Shown here one piece after another: positions 9,513-18,070 of a stretch of DNA of 64,000 bases. Position 1 is the first letter of the stretch, and every line of letters starts with the position of its first letter. The notes under the pieces were generated by a model. That model saw nothing but the letters and a program-made list of their open reading frames with translations, had not been told where the DNA came from and did no database searches. Origin of the DNA: Erythrobacter crassostreae (GTDB lineage Bacteria > Pseudomonadota > Alphaproteobacteria > Sphingomonadales > Sphingomonadaceae); the NCBI RefSeq assembly GCF_019204045.1, contig NZ_JAGSPC010000001.1, positions 868,001 through 932,000 of the forward strand, written 5' to 3'. A program made the translations under genes and the position numbers.

Positions 9513-11209
9513 TTCGCAGTGTATTCTGCGCGAAGTGTCTTTTTATCGATTTTCTGGGTGCCGAGACGCGGAAGCACTTCGGTAACCGGGAAGATGTGCT
9601 CTTCGAGCGGAACCTTGAACGGTGCAGTGTTGCTGAGCAGGAATTCGCGCATTTGCGCCGCATTCATCGTGTCGCGGCCCGATTTCACGCGAATGACAGC
9701 CGCTGGGACTTCGCCCATACGCTCGTCTGGAAGCCCGAAGACAGAGCATTCGGCAATGTCATCATGCGCATAGATCGCGTCTTCCACTTCGATGCACGAA
9801 ATGTTCTCGCCGCCGCGGATGATAATGTCTTTCTTCCGGTCGACGATGTAGAGATAGTCGTCTTCATCGAGATAGCCGAGATCGCCTGTGCGGAAATACC
9901 GGTCGTCGGTGAAGGCTTCTTTGGTTGCCTCATCATTGTTCCAGTATCCGCGGAAGTTCGCGACAGAACGGATGCAAACTTCGCCAACATCACCTTGAGC
10001 CAGTTTGTTGCCGTCATCATCAAGAATGGCGAGGTCAACCATCGGTACAGACGGTTTCCCGGTGGAACCGGGCTTTGCCATGTAGTTCTCGTTGAAATTG
10101 CCGCAGCCAACCGCATTGGTTTCTGTGAGGCCGTACCCAAGTAGTGGGAAGCCTTTTGGAAAAGCATCCTTGATCTTGGTGACATGTTCGACCGGTCGCG
10201 GCGCGCCGCCCGCAGCAAAGCTGCGGCAGGCTGAAAGGTCATATTTTTCCCGATTGGCATGCGTCGCCATTTCGTAGCTCATCAAAGGCACGCCGACGAA
10301 GTAAGTAACCTTTTCCGCGTCCATCAAACGAAGCGCTTCTTCGGCGTCCCACTTGGGCATCAGCACCAGCTTGCGAGCAATCGCATAGCTTTGCAGGAAC
10401 AGCGGCACTTCGCCGGTTACGTGGAACAGTGGAACAGCGATCAGCGCGCTCGGCTGAGAGCTGACATCTTCGCCCTGACTTTCCAGCAGGATTTTCGCCA
10501 TCGCGCTTTGCGCGACATAGTTCATCACGCCGTGGACCACGCCTCTGTGATCAGACCACGCGCCTTTGGAGTTGCCGGTAGAACCAGAAGTATAGAGGAT
10601 CGTCGCAATATCATCAGGGCCAAGCGCGCCGAGCATCTGCATGGCGATACTGGTGCCCTCTGGTGCCGCCCAAACGCTCGAAAGGCCTTCTGAAGGCACG
10701 TTGTGGTCGATCAATACGATCTTGGCTGAATGATCGGTCCCATCAAGGCGTTTCGCACGTCCCGCATCAGCCAGCACAAGCTTGCATTCTGCAAGACGCA
10801 CGCCGTAGGCAAGCTCCTCACCCGCCCAAAATCCATTGAGCAGCGTCGCGCAGCCGCCTGCCATGATAATCCCCATATAGGCGATCATCCAGTTGGCTGA
10901 ATTGCGCGCGGCAATCCCGATACGGTCGCCTTTTTGAACATTGTGGTGTTTCGCCAGACCTTCGGCAACACAAACGGCTGCGGCATAGGTCTCGCCAAAG
11001 GTCATGCGCAAATCGCCATCGACCAAAAACGGCACGTCTTTATGCTGATTGCAGAAATGGGCGAAATAATGCGCCATTGTCGGCGGGGCACCGACAAATG
11101 CGGGCATTTCGACTCCGTCGCGATCAAACGGGGCGGTTGCAAAAGGCTGACCGTCTTTGGTCAGCTCGCCGATGATCGCTTCGAGCGCAGTGTCCAGCTG
11201 TGTGGGCAT
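9503..11209 (-). CDS. AMP-dependent acyl-CoA synthetase/ligase
   Basis: A 568-residue member of the ANL superfamily that activates a carboxylic acid as acyl-AMP and transfers it to CoA. The phosphate-binding loop is YTSGSTGNSKGA near residue 205, where the second K of the usual STGxPKG is retained. The adenine block is GYGLTETN near 356. The C-terminal lid has RKKDIIIRGGENIS and the KIDKKTLR region with the catalytic lysine near 555. Chain length and acid specificity are not readable. It is followed on the same strand by glnD after a structured spacer. A second, more divergent ligase lies at 28.5 kb. Confidence 0.93.
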   Translation of the reverse strand: MPTQLDTALEAIIGELTKDGQPFATAPFDRDGVEMPAFVGAPPTMAHYFAHFCNQHKDVPFLVDGDLRMTFGETYAAAVCVAEGLAKHHNVQKGDRIGIAARNSANWMIAYMGIIMAGGCATLLNGFWAGEELAYGVRLAECKLVLADAGRAKRLDGTDHSAKIVLIDHNVPSEGLSSVWAAPEGTSIAMQMLGALGPDDIATILYTSGSTGNSKGAWSDHRGVVHGVMNYVAQSAMAKILLESQGEDVSSQPSALIAVPLFHVTGEVPLFLQSYAIARKLVLMPKWDAEEALRLMDAEKVTYFVGVPLMSYEMATHANREKYDLSACRSFAAGGAPRPVEHVTKIKDAFPKGFPLLGYGLTETNAVGCGNFNENYMAKPGSTGKPSVPMVDLAILDDDGNKLAQGDVGEVCIRSVANFRGYWNNDEATKEAFTDDRYFRTGDLGYLDEDDYLYIVDRKKDIIIRGGENISCIEVEDAIYAHDDIAECSVFGLPDERMGEVPAAVIRVKSGRDTMNAAQMREFLLSNTAPFKVPLEEHIFPVTEVLPRLGTQKIDKKTLRAEYTAKFA

Positions 11210-11408
11210 GCGAATATCTCTCCTTAAGGTCTCTCTTCAACTTACAAGGCTGACGCTCTGCGGCGCCTAACCGTCTGCTGTGACCAAAGCCGGACTGTCC
11301 GAAGAACCCTTCCCATCAGGCTCTTTCCCCAAACGCCCGGCTGTGCCACAAGCCGCGCGAACACAGTCGTAATCGCGGCTTTGAAAAAGCTATTAAGAGG
11401 TTCCTTTG

Positions 11409-12272
11409 GTGCTGTCACTACTTGCCGCAAGCGGCGCCGCTGCCGATCCGCTTTACTGGTCAGATTTGGGCCTCTTTCCTGGCTTTGATTTGGGCTTTTT
11501 TACGCTACGGTTCTATTCGCTTGCGTACCTGATCGGCATCATTTTCGCATACTGGCATTTGTCCAAAACGCTTAAGCAGCCTGGCGCCCCTATGGCGCAA
11601 CGTCATGCTGACGATTTGTTCTTTTATTGCACACTCGGGGTCATTTTGGGCGGTCGGCTTGGTTATGCGATTTTCTACAACCCGAATCTATGGTCGAATC
11701 CGCTTGATGTTCTGAAGTTGTGGGAAGGCGGAATGAGCTTCCACGGCGGCCTGATCGGTGTGTTGCTCGCAATTGCATGGGTCACCCGCAGTGCCAATCT
11801 CTCTTTCCTGCGCGTCTGTGACTATATCGCGATCACATACCCTCTCGGCCATTTCCTGGGACGGTTGGCGAATTTCAACAATGGCGAATTGTGGGGCCGC
11901 GCCAGCGATGTGTCTTGGGCGATGGTCTTTCCTGGCGGCGGCGACGTTGCCCGGCATCCAAGCCAGCTGTATCAGGCCGGGTTGGAAGGCTTCGTGCCGT
12001 TCGTGGTCCTGATGTTCCTTTTCTGGAAGACGCGTGCACGGTATCGTCCGGGTCTGCTGGTCGGCATATTCACGATTTTGATGGGAATGGCCCGCTTTGT
12101 TAACGAATTCTTCCGTGAACCTGATTCACAATTGGCAGAGTTTGCAGTGCGAACCGGACTATCGATGGGGCAATGGCTAACAATACCGCTGATCTTGATT
12201 GGGTTGATTGTAACGCTTTACGCGGTGACGCGGAAACCGGTGGGAACCGGGAGCGTAAGCGCGCCAGCTTAG
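11409..12272 (+). CDS. lgt: Phosphatidylglycerol:prolipoprotein diacylglyceryl transferase Lgt
   Basis: A 287-residue integral membrane enzyme that attaches diacylglycerol to the lipobox cysteine of prolipoproteins, the first step for the several lipoproteins encoded here. It has about seven hydrophobic segments, the HGGLIGV block, and the Lgt signature GRLANFNNGELWGR followed by RHPSQLYQ. The GTG at 11409 is preferred because AAGAGG lies eight bases upstream; a TTG at 11406 is in the same frame. The last 100 bases overlap the only available start of the next gene. Confidence 0.96.
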   Translation: MLSLLAASGAAADPLYWSDLGLFPGFDLGFFTLRFYSLAYLIGIIFAYWHLSKTLKQPGAPMAQRHADDLFFYCTLGVILGGRLGYAIFYNPNLWSNPLDVLKLWEGGMSFHGGLIGVLLAIAWVTRSANLSFLRVCDYIAITYPLGHFLGRLANFNNGELWGRASDVSWAMVFPGGGDVARHPSQLYQAGLEGFVPFVVLMFLFWKTRARYRPGLLVGIFTILMGMARFVNEFFREPDSQLAEFAVRTGLSMGQWLTIPLILIGLIVTLYAVTRKPVGTGSVSAPA

Positions 12273-13939
12273 CCGATGATGGCGCGTGGCGCCCGCGCGG
12301 CCTGCAACTGATTGATCCCGAGAGTGATGCAGAGGTTCGCGCCAAAGTAGAGGCTGATGCGAAAGCCGCGCGCGATGCCGAGCTTAAGGCGAAAGCGGCG
12401 GCAGAAGCAGAGGCGGCGCTCGAAGCCCAAAAGCAAGCCGATAAGAAAGCGCAAGCGCAGCGAGAAGCCAAAGAAAAGGCTGCGCAAAAAGCCAAGGAAG
12501 CCGCGAAGGCCAAGGCCGAAACAGAGAAACAGGCGGCTGCCAAAGCAGAGGCGGCGCTAGAAGAAAAGAAGAAGGCCGACGCTGAAGCGAAGGCCGAGGC
12601 AAAAGCTGCCGCTGAAAAGGCCAAGCAAGACGCAAAAGCTCAAGCGGAGGCTGACGCCAAAGCCCGAAAAGAAGCCGAAGCCGCTGCCAAGAAGGCAAAG
12701 CAAGCGGCAGAAGCTCTTGCGCGCAAGGAAGCAGAGGCCAAAGCGCAGGCAGAAGCAAAGGCAATCGCCAAGGCTAAGGCCGAAGCAAAGGTTCAAGCTG
12801 AAGCAGAGGCCAAAGCAAAAGCCAAGGAACAGGCACTCAAAGACGCTGCCGCAAAAGAACAGGCCGCCGAAGAGGCAAAGGCGAAAGAGCTTGCGTCTCT
12901 TGATCTGGGTCAGAGTTTCCGCCGCTTGATCCGCGAAAATGGCCCGATCAGCCTCGCGCAGTACATGGGCGATAGCAACGCGCGGTATTATGCCAGCCGT
13001 GATCCCCTGGGCGATGAAGGGGATTTCATAACTGCGCCGGAAATCAGCCAGATGTTTGGCGAGCTGGTTGGTCTTTGGATCGCTGATCTTTGGGTCAAAA
13101 TGGGCGCGTCAAAAAACATCCACTATGTCGAGCTTGGCCCCGGTCGCGGTACTCTCGCGAAAGACGTGCTCAAAACGGCGGGCAAATACGGGTTTGACCC
13201 GCAAATTCATTTTGTCGAAGGTTCGCTGGAGCTGCGCAAAATCCAGCGACAGGCCGTTCCCACGGTTCGTTTTCATAATGATCTTTCAACGCTTCCTGAT
13301 GATCGTCCTCTCTTGATCGTGGCCAACGAATTTTTTGATGCACTGCCGGTGCATCAACTTGTCCGCTCCGCCGATGGCTGGCGCGAAAGAATGGTAGGTT
13401 TGGAGGGCGATAAATTTGCCTTTGTCGCAGGTGACAAGCCGATGGATTCGATCGTACCGAAAAGCTGGAAAAGCGCATCGCAAGGTGCCTTGATTGAGAC
13501 CAGCCCGGCGGCTTCTACGGTTATGGCAGAGATTGCGCAGCGGCTCACCAATCAGGGCGGGGCCGCGCTAATTGCGGATTACGGTCCGCCGGAATTGCGA
13601 GAGGGTTCCACGTTGCAAGCGCTCAAGGATCACAAAAAGGTCGATCCGCTCGAACATCCGGGTGAGGCAGACCTGACGACGCATGTTGATTTCGAAATGC
13701 TGCAAGACATCGCGACCAAAAACGGTGCGGAGGTTATGGGCCTACAGCAGCAGGGCGAATGGCTGCGCCAACTGCATATCGATACGCGGCTTGAGGCGCT
13801 TCAACGGAAATCTCCCCAGAATGCGGATCAATTGAAGCGTCAGCGTGACCGCTTGGTCGAGGATGATCAAATGGGCGTGCTGTTTAAGATGCTCGGCGTG
13901 TGCGGCAGGCGCTGGCCGATTGGCGAAGGTTTCGAATAA
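12173..13939 (+). CDS. MidA/NDUFAF7-type methyltransferase with a long TolA-like N-terminal extension
   Basis: A 588-residue protein in two parts. Residues 243-588 form a complete class I SAM-dependent methyltransferase of the MidA/NDUFAF7 (DUF185) family, with GDFITAPEISQMFGELVGLW, the SAM loop ELGPGRGTLAKD near 319, NEFFDALPVHQ and IADYGPP. Mitochondrial NDUFAF7 dimethylates an arginine of complex I; the bacterial target is unknown. Residues 50-240 are almost only Ala, Lys, Glu, Gln and Asp in a continuous helix, like TolA domain II. The family normally starts at about residue 243. I found no ATG, GTG or TTG in frame between 12173 and 12966, so translation must begin inside lgt, 100 bases before its stop. 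Confidence 0.88.
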   Translation: MANNTADLDWVDCNALRGDAETGGNRERKRASLADDGAWRPRGLQLIDPESDAEVRAKVEADAKAARDAELKAKAAAEAEAALEAQKQADKKAQAQREAKEKAAQKAKEAAKAKAETEKQAAAKAEAALEEKKKADAEAKAEAKAAAEKAKQDAKAQAEADAKARKEAEAAAKKAKQAAEALARKEAEAKAQAEAKAIAKAKAEAKVQAEAEAKAKAKEQALKDAAAKEQAAEEAKAKELASLDLGQSFRRLIRENGPISLAQYMGDSNARYYASRDPLGDEGDFITAPEISQMFGELVGLWIADLWVKMGASKNIHYVELGPGRGTLAKDVLKTAGKYGFDPQIHFVEGSLELRKIQRQAVPTVRFHNDLSTLPDDRPLLIVANEFFDALPVHQLVRSADGWRERMVGLEGDKFAFVAGDKPMDSIVPKSWKSASQGALIETSPAASTVMAEIAQRLTNQGGAALIADYGPPELREGSTLQALKDHKKVDPLEHPGEADLTTHVDFEMLQDIATKNGAEVMGLQQQGEWLRQLHIDTRLEALQRKSPQNADQLKRQRDRLVEDDQMGVLFKMLGVCGRRWPIGEGFE

Positions 13940-13976
13940 AGCACTGTAATCAAAGGCTCTCTGCGCGCCAAGTAAG

Positions 13977-15542
13977 TTAGAGGCCGATTTCTTCGGCCAA
14001 CGCGGCAGCGGCATCCTTGGGGCTGAGTTTGCCTTCCCCTTCGCGGTCCACTGCGAAGTTTGCCTTTCGCATAGCCTCGACGCTGATTGCATCCAGCAGC
14101 GGGCGCAAGGCGTTGGCTATTTCTTCTTCACCGGCGATGCGCGGCGACATCATCAACATCGCATCATAGCTCGGCAAAGCCTCTTGTGGATCGTCGAGCA
14201 CAATGAGCCTGTCGGCTGCGATGCGACCATCAGAAGTGTAGGCACTGATCACATCTGCTTCGCCTGACCGCAGGGCATTGTACATGAATGTCGGCGAGAA
14301 ATTTCGGTTTCCCCCGAACTCCAAGCCATAAGCATCGCGCACTGCAATCCATTCCGGGCGTTCAAAGAATTCCGGATCGCCGCCAACGGTGAGGTCACCG
14401 GCGACTGGTACGAGATCGCCGAGCGAGGTTACCCCCAATTCTGCAGCGCGGTCTTCGCGCATGGCAAACGCGTATGCGTTTTCGAAGCCCAACCGTCCCA
14501 GAACGCGAACGCCGTTTTCCTCCTGCTCCCAATTGCGGATCGTTTCGTACATCACCTCGCGTCCGGGATTGTCGGTGCGCTTGAGGTTGTTGGTCCAGAT
14601 CGTGCCGGTGTAATCGACCGAGACATCAATGTTGGACGAGGCAACGGCACTGTGTACCACTGCCGATCCTAACCCGTCGCGATATTCAACCTCGTATCCG
14701 GCTTTCTCAAGCTGCGCGCCGATAAGCTGCGCCAAAATATATTGCTCTGAGAATTGCTTGGACGCGATGATGATCGGGCCAAGATCGCCTTCCTCGCGCT
14801 CCTCTCCGAACCAGTCATCGCCGAACTGGAAGGCGAGTGCAGCGAGAATGCCCAAAGCAACTGCGAGCATTCCGCCGCCCCATTGTTTGAACTTACGAGC
14901 AGCCAAACCGCGCTCGATCAGGCCGAGCAGCATATCGACAATCAGTGCAAGCGCTGCGCTGGCAAAGCATCCCGCGAGCACCAGCGCCCAGTTCTGTGTC
15001 TGAAGACCGGCAAAAATCGGATCGCCTAGGCTGGGTTGGCCAATCGTAGTCGATAGCGTCGCGGCACCTATGGTCCAGACGCTTGCGGTGCGGATGCCCG
15101 CCATCACGAATGGAGCGGATAAGGGCGCTTCGACAAGGCGCAGCTTTTGCCAGCTTGTCATGCCCACACCATCAGCCGCCTCAAGCACACCGGGATCAAG
15201 ATTGGCCTGAGCCGTGACCGCGTTCCGCAGGATCGGCAGGAGGGCATAAAGTGCCAGCGCCAGCAGAGCGGGCAGGAAGCCGAGGGTCGGAAGTCCCTCA
15301 CCGAAAACGCCGCGTAGAGAAAGCAGGATCGGGAAAAACAGCGCGAGCAATGCCAGCGCAGGGATCGTCTGCACAAGGCTCGCAAAACCGAGCGCAATGC
15401 GGTTCACCGTCTGCGAACGGCTTGCCCACACAGCCAAAGGCAGTGCGACTGCGATACCGAGCCCGATAGCGCTCGCCGCGAGCACAATGTGTGCGGTCAG
15501 TTTGTCGCCCAGCCCAAAGAGGATCTCTACGAAGTTCTCCAT
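13977..15542 (-). CDS. Osmoprotectant ABC transporter, fused permease and substrate-binding protein
   Basis: A 521-residue fusion of the quaternary-ammonium (choline, glycine betaine, carnitine) uptake type. Residues 1-235 are the permease, with six or so membrane segments and the EAA-like loop EAADGVGMTSWQKLRLVEAP. Residues 255-521 form an OpuAC/OsmF-type periplasmic binding domain (IIIASKQFSEQYILAQLIG, VDYTGTIWTNNLKR, VISAYTSDGRI). Its start overlaps the stop of the ATPase gene by one base (TGATG), so the two are co-translated. Ligand specificity is not readable beyond the family. Confidence 0.93.
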   Translation of the reverse strand: MENFVEILFGLGDKLTAHIVLAASAIGLGIAVALPLAVWASRSQTVNRIALGFASLVQTIPALALLALFFPILLSLRGVFGEGLPTLGFLPALLALALYALLPILRNAVTAQANLDPGVLEAADGVGMTSWQKLRLVEAPLSAPFVMAGIRTASVWTIGAATLSTTIGQPSLGDPIFAGLQTQNWALVLAGCFASAALALIVDMLLGLIERGLAARKFKQWGGGMLAVALGILAALAFQFGDDWFGEEREEGDLGPIIIASKQFSEQYILAQLIGAQLEKAGYEVEYRDGLGSAVVHSAVASSNIDVSVDYTGTIWTNNLKRTDNPGREVMYETIRNWEQEENGVRVLGRLGFENAYAFAMREDRAAELGVTSLGDLVPVAGDLTVGGDPEFFERPEWIAVRDAYGLEFGGNRNFSPTFMYNALRSGEADVISAYTSDGRIAADRLIVLDDPQEALPSYDAMLMMSPRIAGEEEIANALRPLLDAISVEAMRKANFAVDREGEGKLSPKDAAAALAEEIGL

Positions 15543-16357
15543 CAGGCCAGACGCCCTTCCATCGCGGCCAGCTTTTCAGCTTGCTGACGCGGTACGGATA
15601 CAAGGCTTTGAGCAATCTCGCCGCCTTCGCCCATCAACAATTGGCGCGGCGTGCAATCAGCCAGCAGCTCGCCTGCATCCATCACCAAGACACGGTCGGC
15701 CAGCAACAAAGCCTCTGCCATGTCATGCGTGACCATGATCGTCGTCAGGCCAAGGCGTTCGTGCAATTCGCGCACTTTCTCTCCCAGTGCGTCACGCGTA
15801 ATCGGGTCGAGCGCGCCAAACGGTTCGTCCATCAAAAGCAGCTCCGGATCACCGGCCAGCGCGCGCGCGACACCAACCCGCTGGCGTTGACCGCCGGAAA
15901 GCTCATCCGGCATACGCGTGGCCATTTCAGGCCCAAGCTCGACCAGCGTAAGCAGTTCCTCAATACGTTCGGCGGGCAAGGCTTCCCCTGCTAAGCGCGG
16001 ACCAATGCCAATATTTTCGCCCACGCTGAAATGCGGAAAAAGGCCGATGCCCTGAAATACGTAACCGACCCGTCGGCGCAGCTGCGATTGGTTTAGTGTG
16101 ATGACATCCTCGCCGCCAAACAGCACGCGTCCGCCGCTGGGCATGACCAGTGTGTTGACCATTTTGAGCAATGTCGATTTGCCTGAACCCGACGCCCCGA
16201 CCAGCGCGACGAAGCTTCCCTTCGCGATGGCACAATCGACCCCGCCAACGGCAACGACTTCGCCCGCGTCGCCATAACGGCGCTCCACTTGTTCAAATGC
16301 AAGCACGGTGGCTGATGGATCTGGTGATGTCATGTTGGATACAGTGGTAGCTGGCAC
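15542..16357 (-). CDS. Osmoprotectant ABC transporter ATP-binding protein
   Basis: A 271-residue ATPase that powers the fused permease gene downstream. It shows Walker A GASGSGKST near residue 57, Q-loop VFQGIGLFPHFSVGENI, signature LSGGQRQRVG near 157, Walker B LLLMDEPFGALD, and the H-loop in IMVTHDMAEAL. The short C-terminal tail lacks a CBS pair, unlike E. coli ProV. An ATG at 16333 (SNMTSPD) is a possible alternative start. The histidine kinase gene ends four bases before the annotated start, so all three genes may form one transcript. Confidence 0.93.
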   Translation of the reverse strand: MPATTVSNMTSPDPSATVLAFEQVERRYGDAGEVVAVGGVDCAIAKGSFVALVGASGSGKSTLLKMVNTLVMPSGGRVLFGGEDVITLNQSQLRRRVGYVFQGIGLFPHFSVGENIGIGPRLAGEALPAERIEELLTLVELGPEMATRMPDELSGGQRQRVGVARALAGDPELLLMDEPFGALDPITRDALGEKVRELHERLGLTTIMVTHDMAEALLLADRVLVMDAGELLADCTPRQLLMGEGGEIAQSLVSVPRQQAEKLAAMEGRLA

Positions 16358-16361
16358 GTGC

Positions 16362-17792
16362 CTATTGGGCCAGCCGCTCTAGAGGCAGCACCAGTTCGGC
16401 GTGCAAGCCTTCGCTCCGCCAATCGTGTTCGATGCTGCCGCCCAGCTGGTTCTGGATCGACATCCGGATCAATCGTGACCCAAAACCGGTATCCTCTGGC
16501 GCTTTGGTTTGTGGGCCGCCGCTTTCGCGCCAGACGATCGTGACTGCGTCGGCGCTACGTTTGATTGAAATCGAAAGCTTGCCGTTTGCCACACTAAGTG
16601 CACCGTATTTGGCGGAATTGGTCGCAAGCTCATGGAATGTCAGCGCCAGCGGGGTCGCAGCGCGTCTGCCGGTCGGTACATCATCGCCGGAAATGGTCAC
16701 TGCGCTGCTGCCAGGAATGCCGTAAGGTGCCATCAGGATGGCCAGCAGGCTCTGCAGGTTCTCTTCCGACTGATCGCCGATATGCAAGGCAAAATCCTGC
16801 GCGCGAGACAGGGCACGCACATTGTCGGCCAGTATCTCACCAAAGGCCTTCTGCGTGGCATCGCCCTGCGAATGCAGCGTGATCAATCCGATGATGACGG
16901 AAAAGATGTTCTTGATGCGGTGCGCCAGCTCCCCTGCAAGGAGTTCGCGTTCTTGCGATATACGATAAGTATCATCGATGTCGGTGAGTGTGCCGTACCA
17001 GCGCGCCGTTTCGGGGTCATGCGTAGAGGGAACAGCGCGCGACAGAACATAGCGATAGCCGCCGTCGGCCTGTTTCATTCGCCATTCGTCTTCGAAGGGC
17101 TCTGATTTCTCCACCGCAGCCATAAATTTGGCGCGAGTCCGCTCATACTCATCAGGGTGGATCACATTGCGCCAGTCTTCAACGTTCTGCGGGCGGGGCA
17201 GGCCTGTTGTTTTTTCCCAGCGCGCATTGAAGTAATCGAAATACCCACCCGGAGCCGCCGACCATGCAATGTCCGGCACGCTATCGAGCACGAATTGCAC
17301 GCGTGCGGCGCTTAGCTTGATTTCGGCCATCGTCCGGCCCGCTTCGCGGTGGGTTTCGATCCGGCGCATCACCGCCTCTGCCAAGACTCGAAGACCTTCC
17401 CGCTGGACGTCCGTCAGCGGTTCTGAATGCGCCTTAGTATCTGTTACACACAAAGCGCCCAGCGATGCCCCTTCACGAGAGATCAGAGGTGCGCCGACAT
17501 AATAGCGCAGATGGCTGGCGCCCGTTACCAGCGCGTAATCGCGAAACCTTTGATCCACGCTTGCATCTAGAACCTCGAAGATTTCCGAACCAAGCATGGT
17601 GGTCGCACAAAAACTGGTCGATCGGGGGGTCTCGGTTTCTTCAAAGCCCTCCGACGCGATGAAGCGTTGCCGCGCGGCCTCGACCAAGCTGACAGAGGCG
17701 CTAGGCGCGTCGCATAGATGCGCCGCAAAACGGGCGATGCGCGCCAGTTCCTCATCGCCCTGAAGCGAGTCCGGATCAAAGCTTGCAAGCAC
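16362..17792 (-). CDS. GAF-PAS sensor histidine kinase, HWE family
   Basis: A 476-residue soluble sensor kinase. An N-terminal GAF domain (about 20-150) with FCATTMLGSEIFEVLDA is followed by a PAS domain (about 165-285) with the PAC block RWYGTLTDIDD. The HWE kinase core has GELAHRIKNIF near 289, HELATNSAKYGALS near 389, and the HWE-type C-terminal WRESGGP and GFGSRLI blocks. HWE kinases in alphaproteobacteria often answer light or general stress, and no partner response regulator is nearby. The GTG at 17792 is the first usual start, but the frame is open and coding-like for another 50 codons upstream. It probably shares a transcript with the osmoprotectant transporter. Confidence 0.92.
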   Translation of the reverse strand: MLASFDPDSLQGDEELARIARFAAHLCDAPSASVSLVEAARQRFIASEGFEETETPRSTSFCATTMLGSEIFEVLDASVDQRFRDYALVTGASHLRYYVGAPLISREGASLGALCVTDTKAHSEPLTDVQREGLRVLAEAVMRRIETHREAGRTMAEIKLSAARVQFVLDSVPDIAWSAAPGGYFDYFNARWEKTTGLPRPQNVEDWRNVIHPDEYERTRAKFMAAVEKSEPFEDEWRMKQADGGYRYVLSRAVPSTHDPETARWYGTLTDIDDTYRISQERELLAGELAHRIKNIFSVIIGLITLHSQGDATQKAFGEILADNVRALSRAQDFALHIGDQSEENLQSLLAILMAPYGIPGSSAVTISGDDVPTGRRAATPLALTFHELATNSAKYGALSVANGKLSISIKRSADAVTIVWRESGGPQTKAPEDTGFGSRLIRMSIQNQLGGSIEHDWRSEGLHAELVLPLERLAQ

Positions 17793-18070
17793 TTCTAACC
17801 GCTCTACCTCGCCGCTGTATTCGGGCGCGGGAGCGGTGCCTGTCGGCCAAAGGGTTAGCTCTGAATAAGTCAGTGTTTTATCCTGCCTGACGAACGAAAA
17901 ATTGGCATACAGTCTTATCGATCCCCGTCAAATTTCACGTCGGCCGGCGGATCGTGATGCTCGCTGTCATTGGCCTTTGCGAGAGGCGTTGCTAAGGCGC
18001 GGGCAGCACAAACGACTTCCCGCTGAGCCAAGGCGCGATGCGGAGTAAGCAGATAACGGATAGACTTGAT

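Noticed and set aside
12100..12624. Ala/Ser/Phe-rich minus-strand frame opposite the TolA-like repeat
   Set aside because: By-product of the Ala/Lys/Glu codon repeats on the plus strand.
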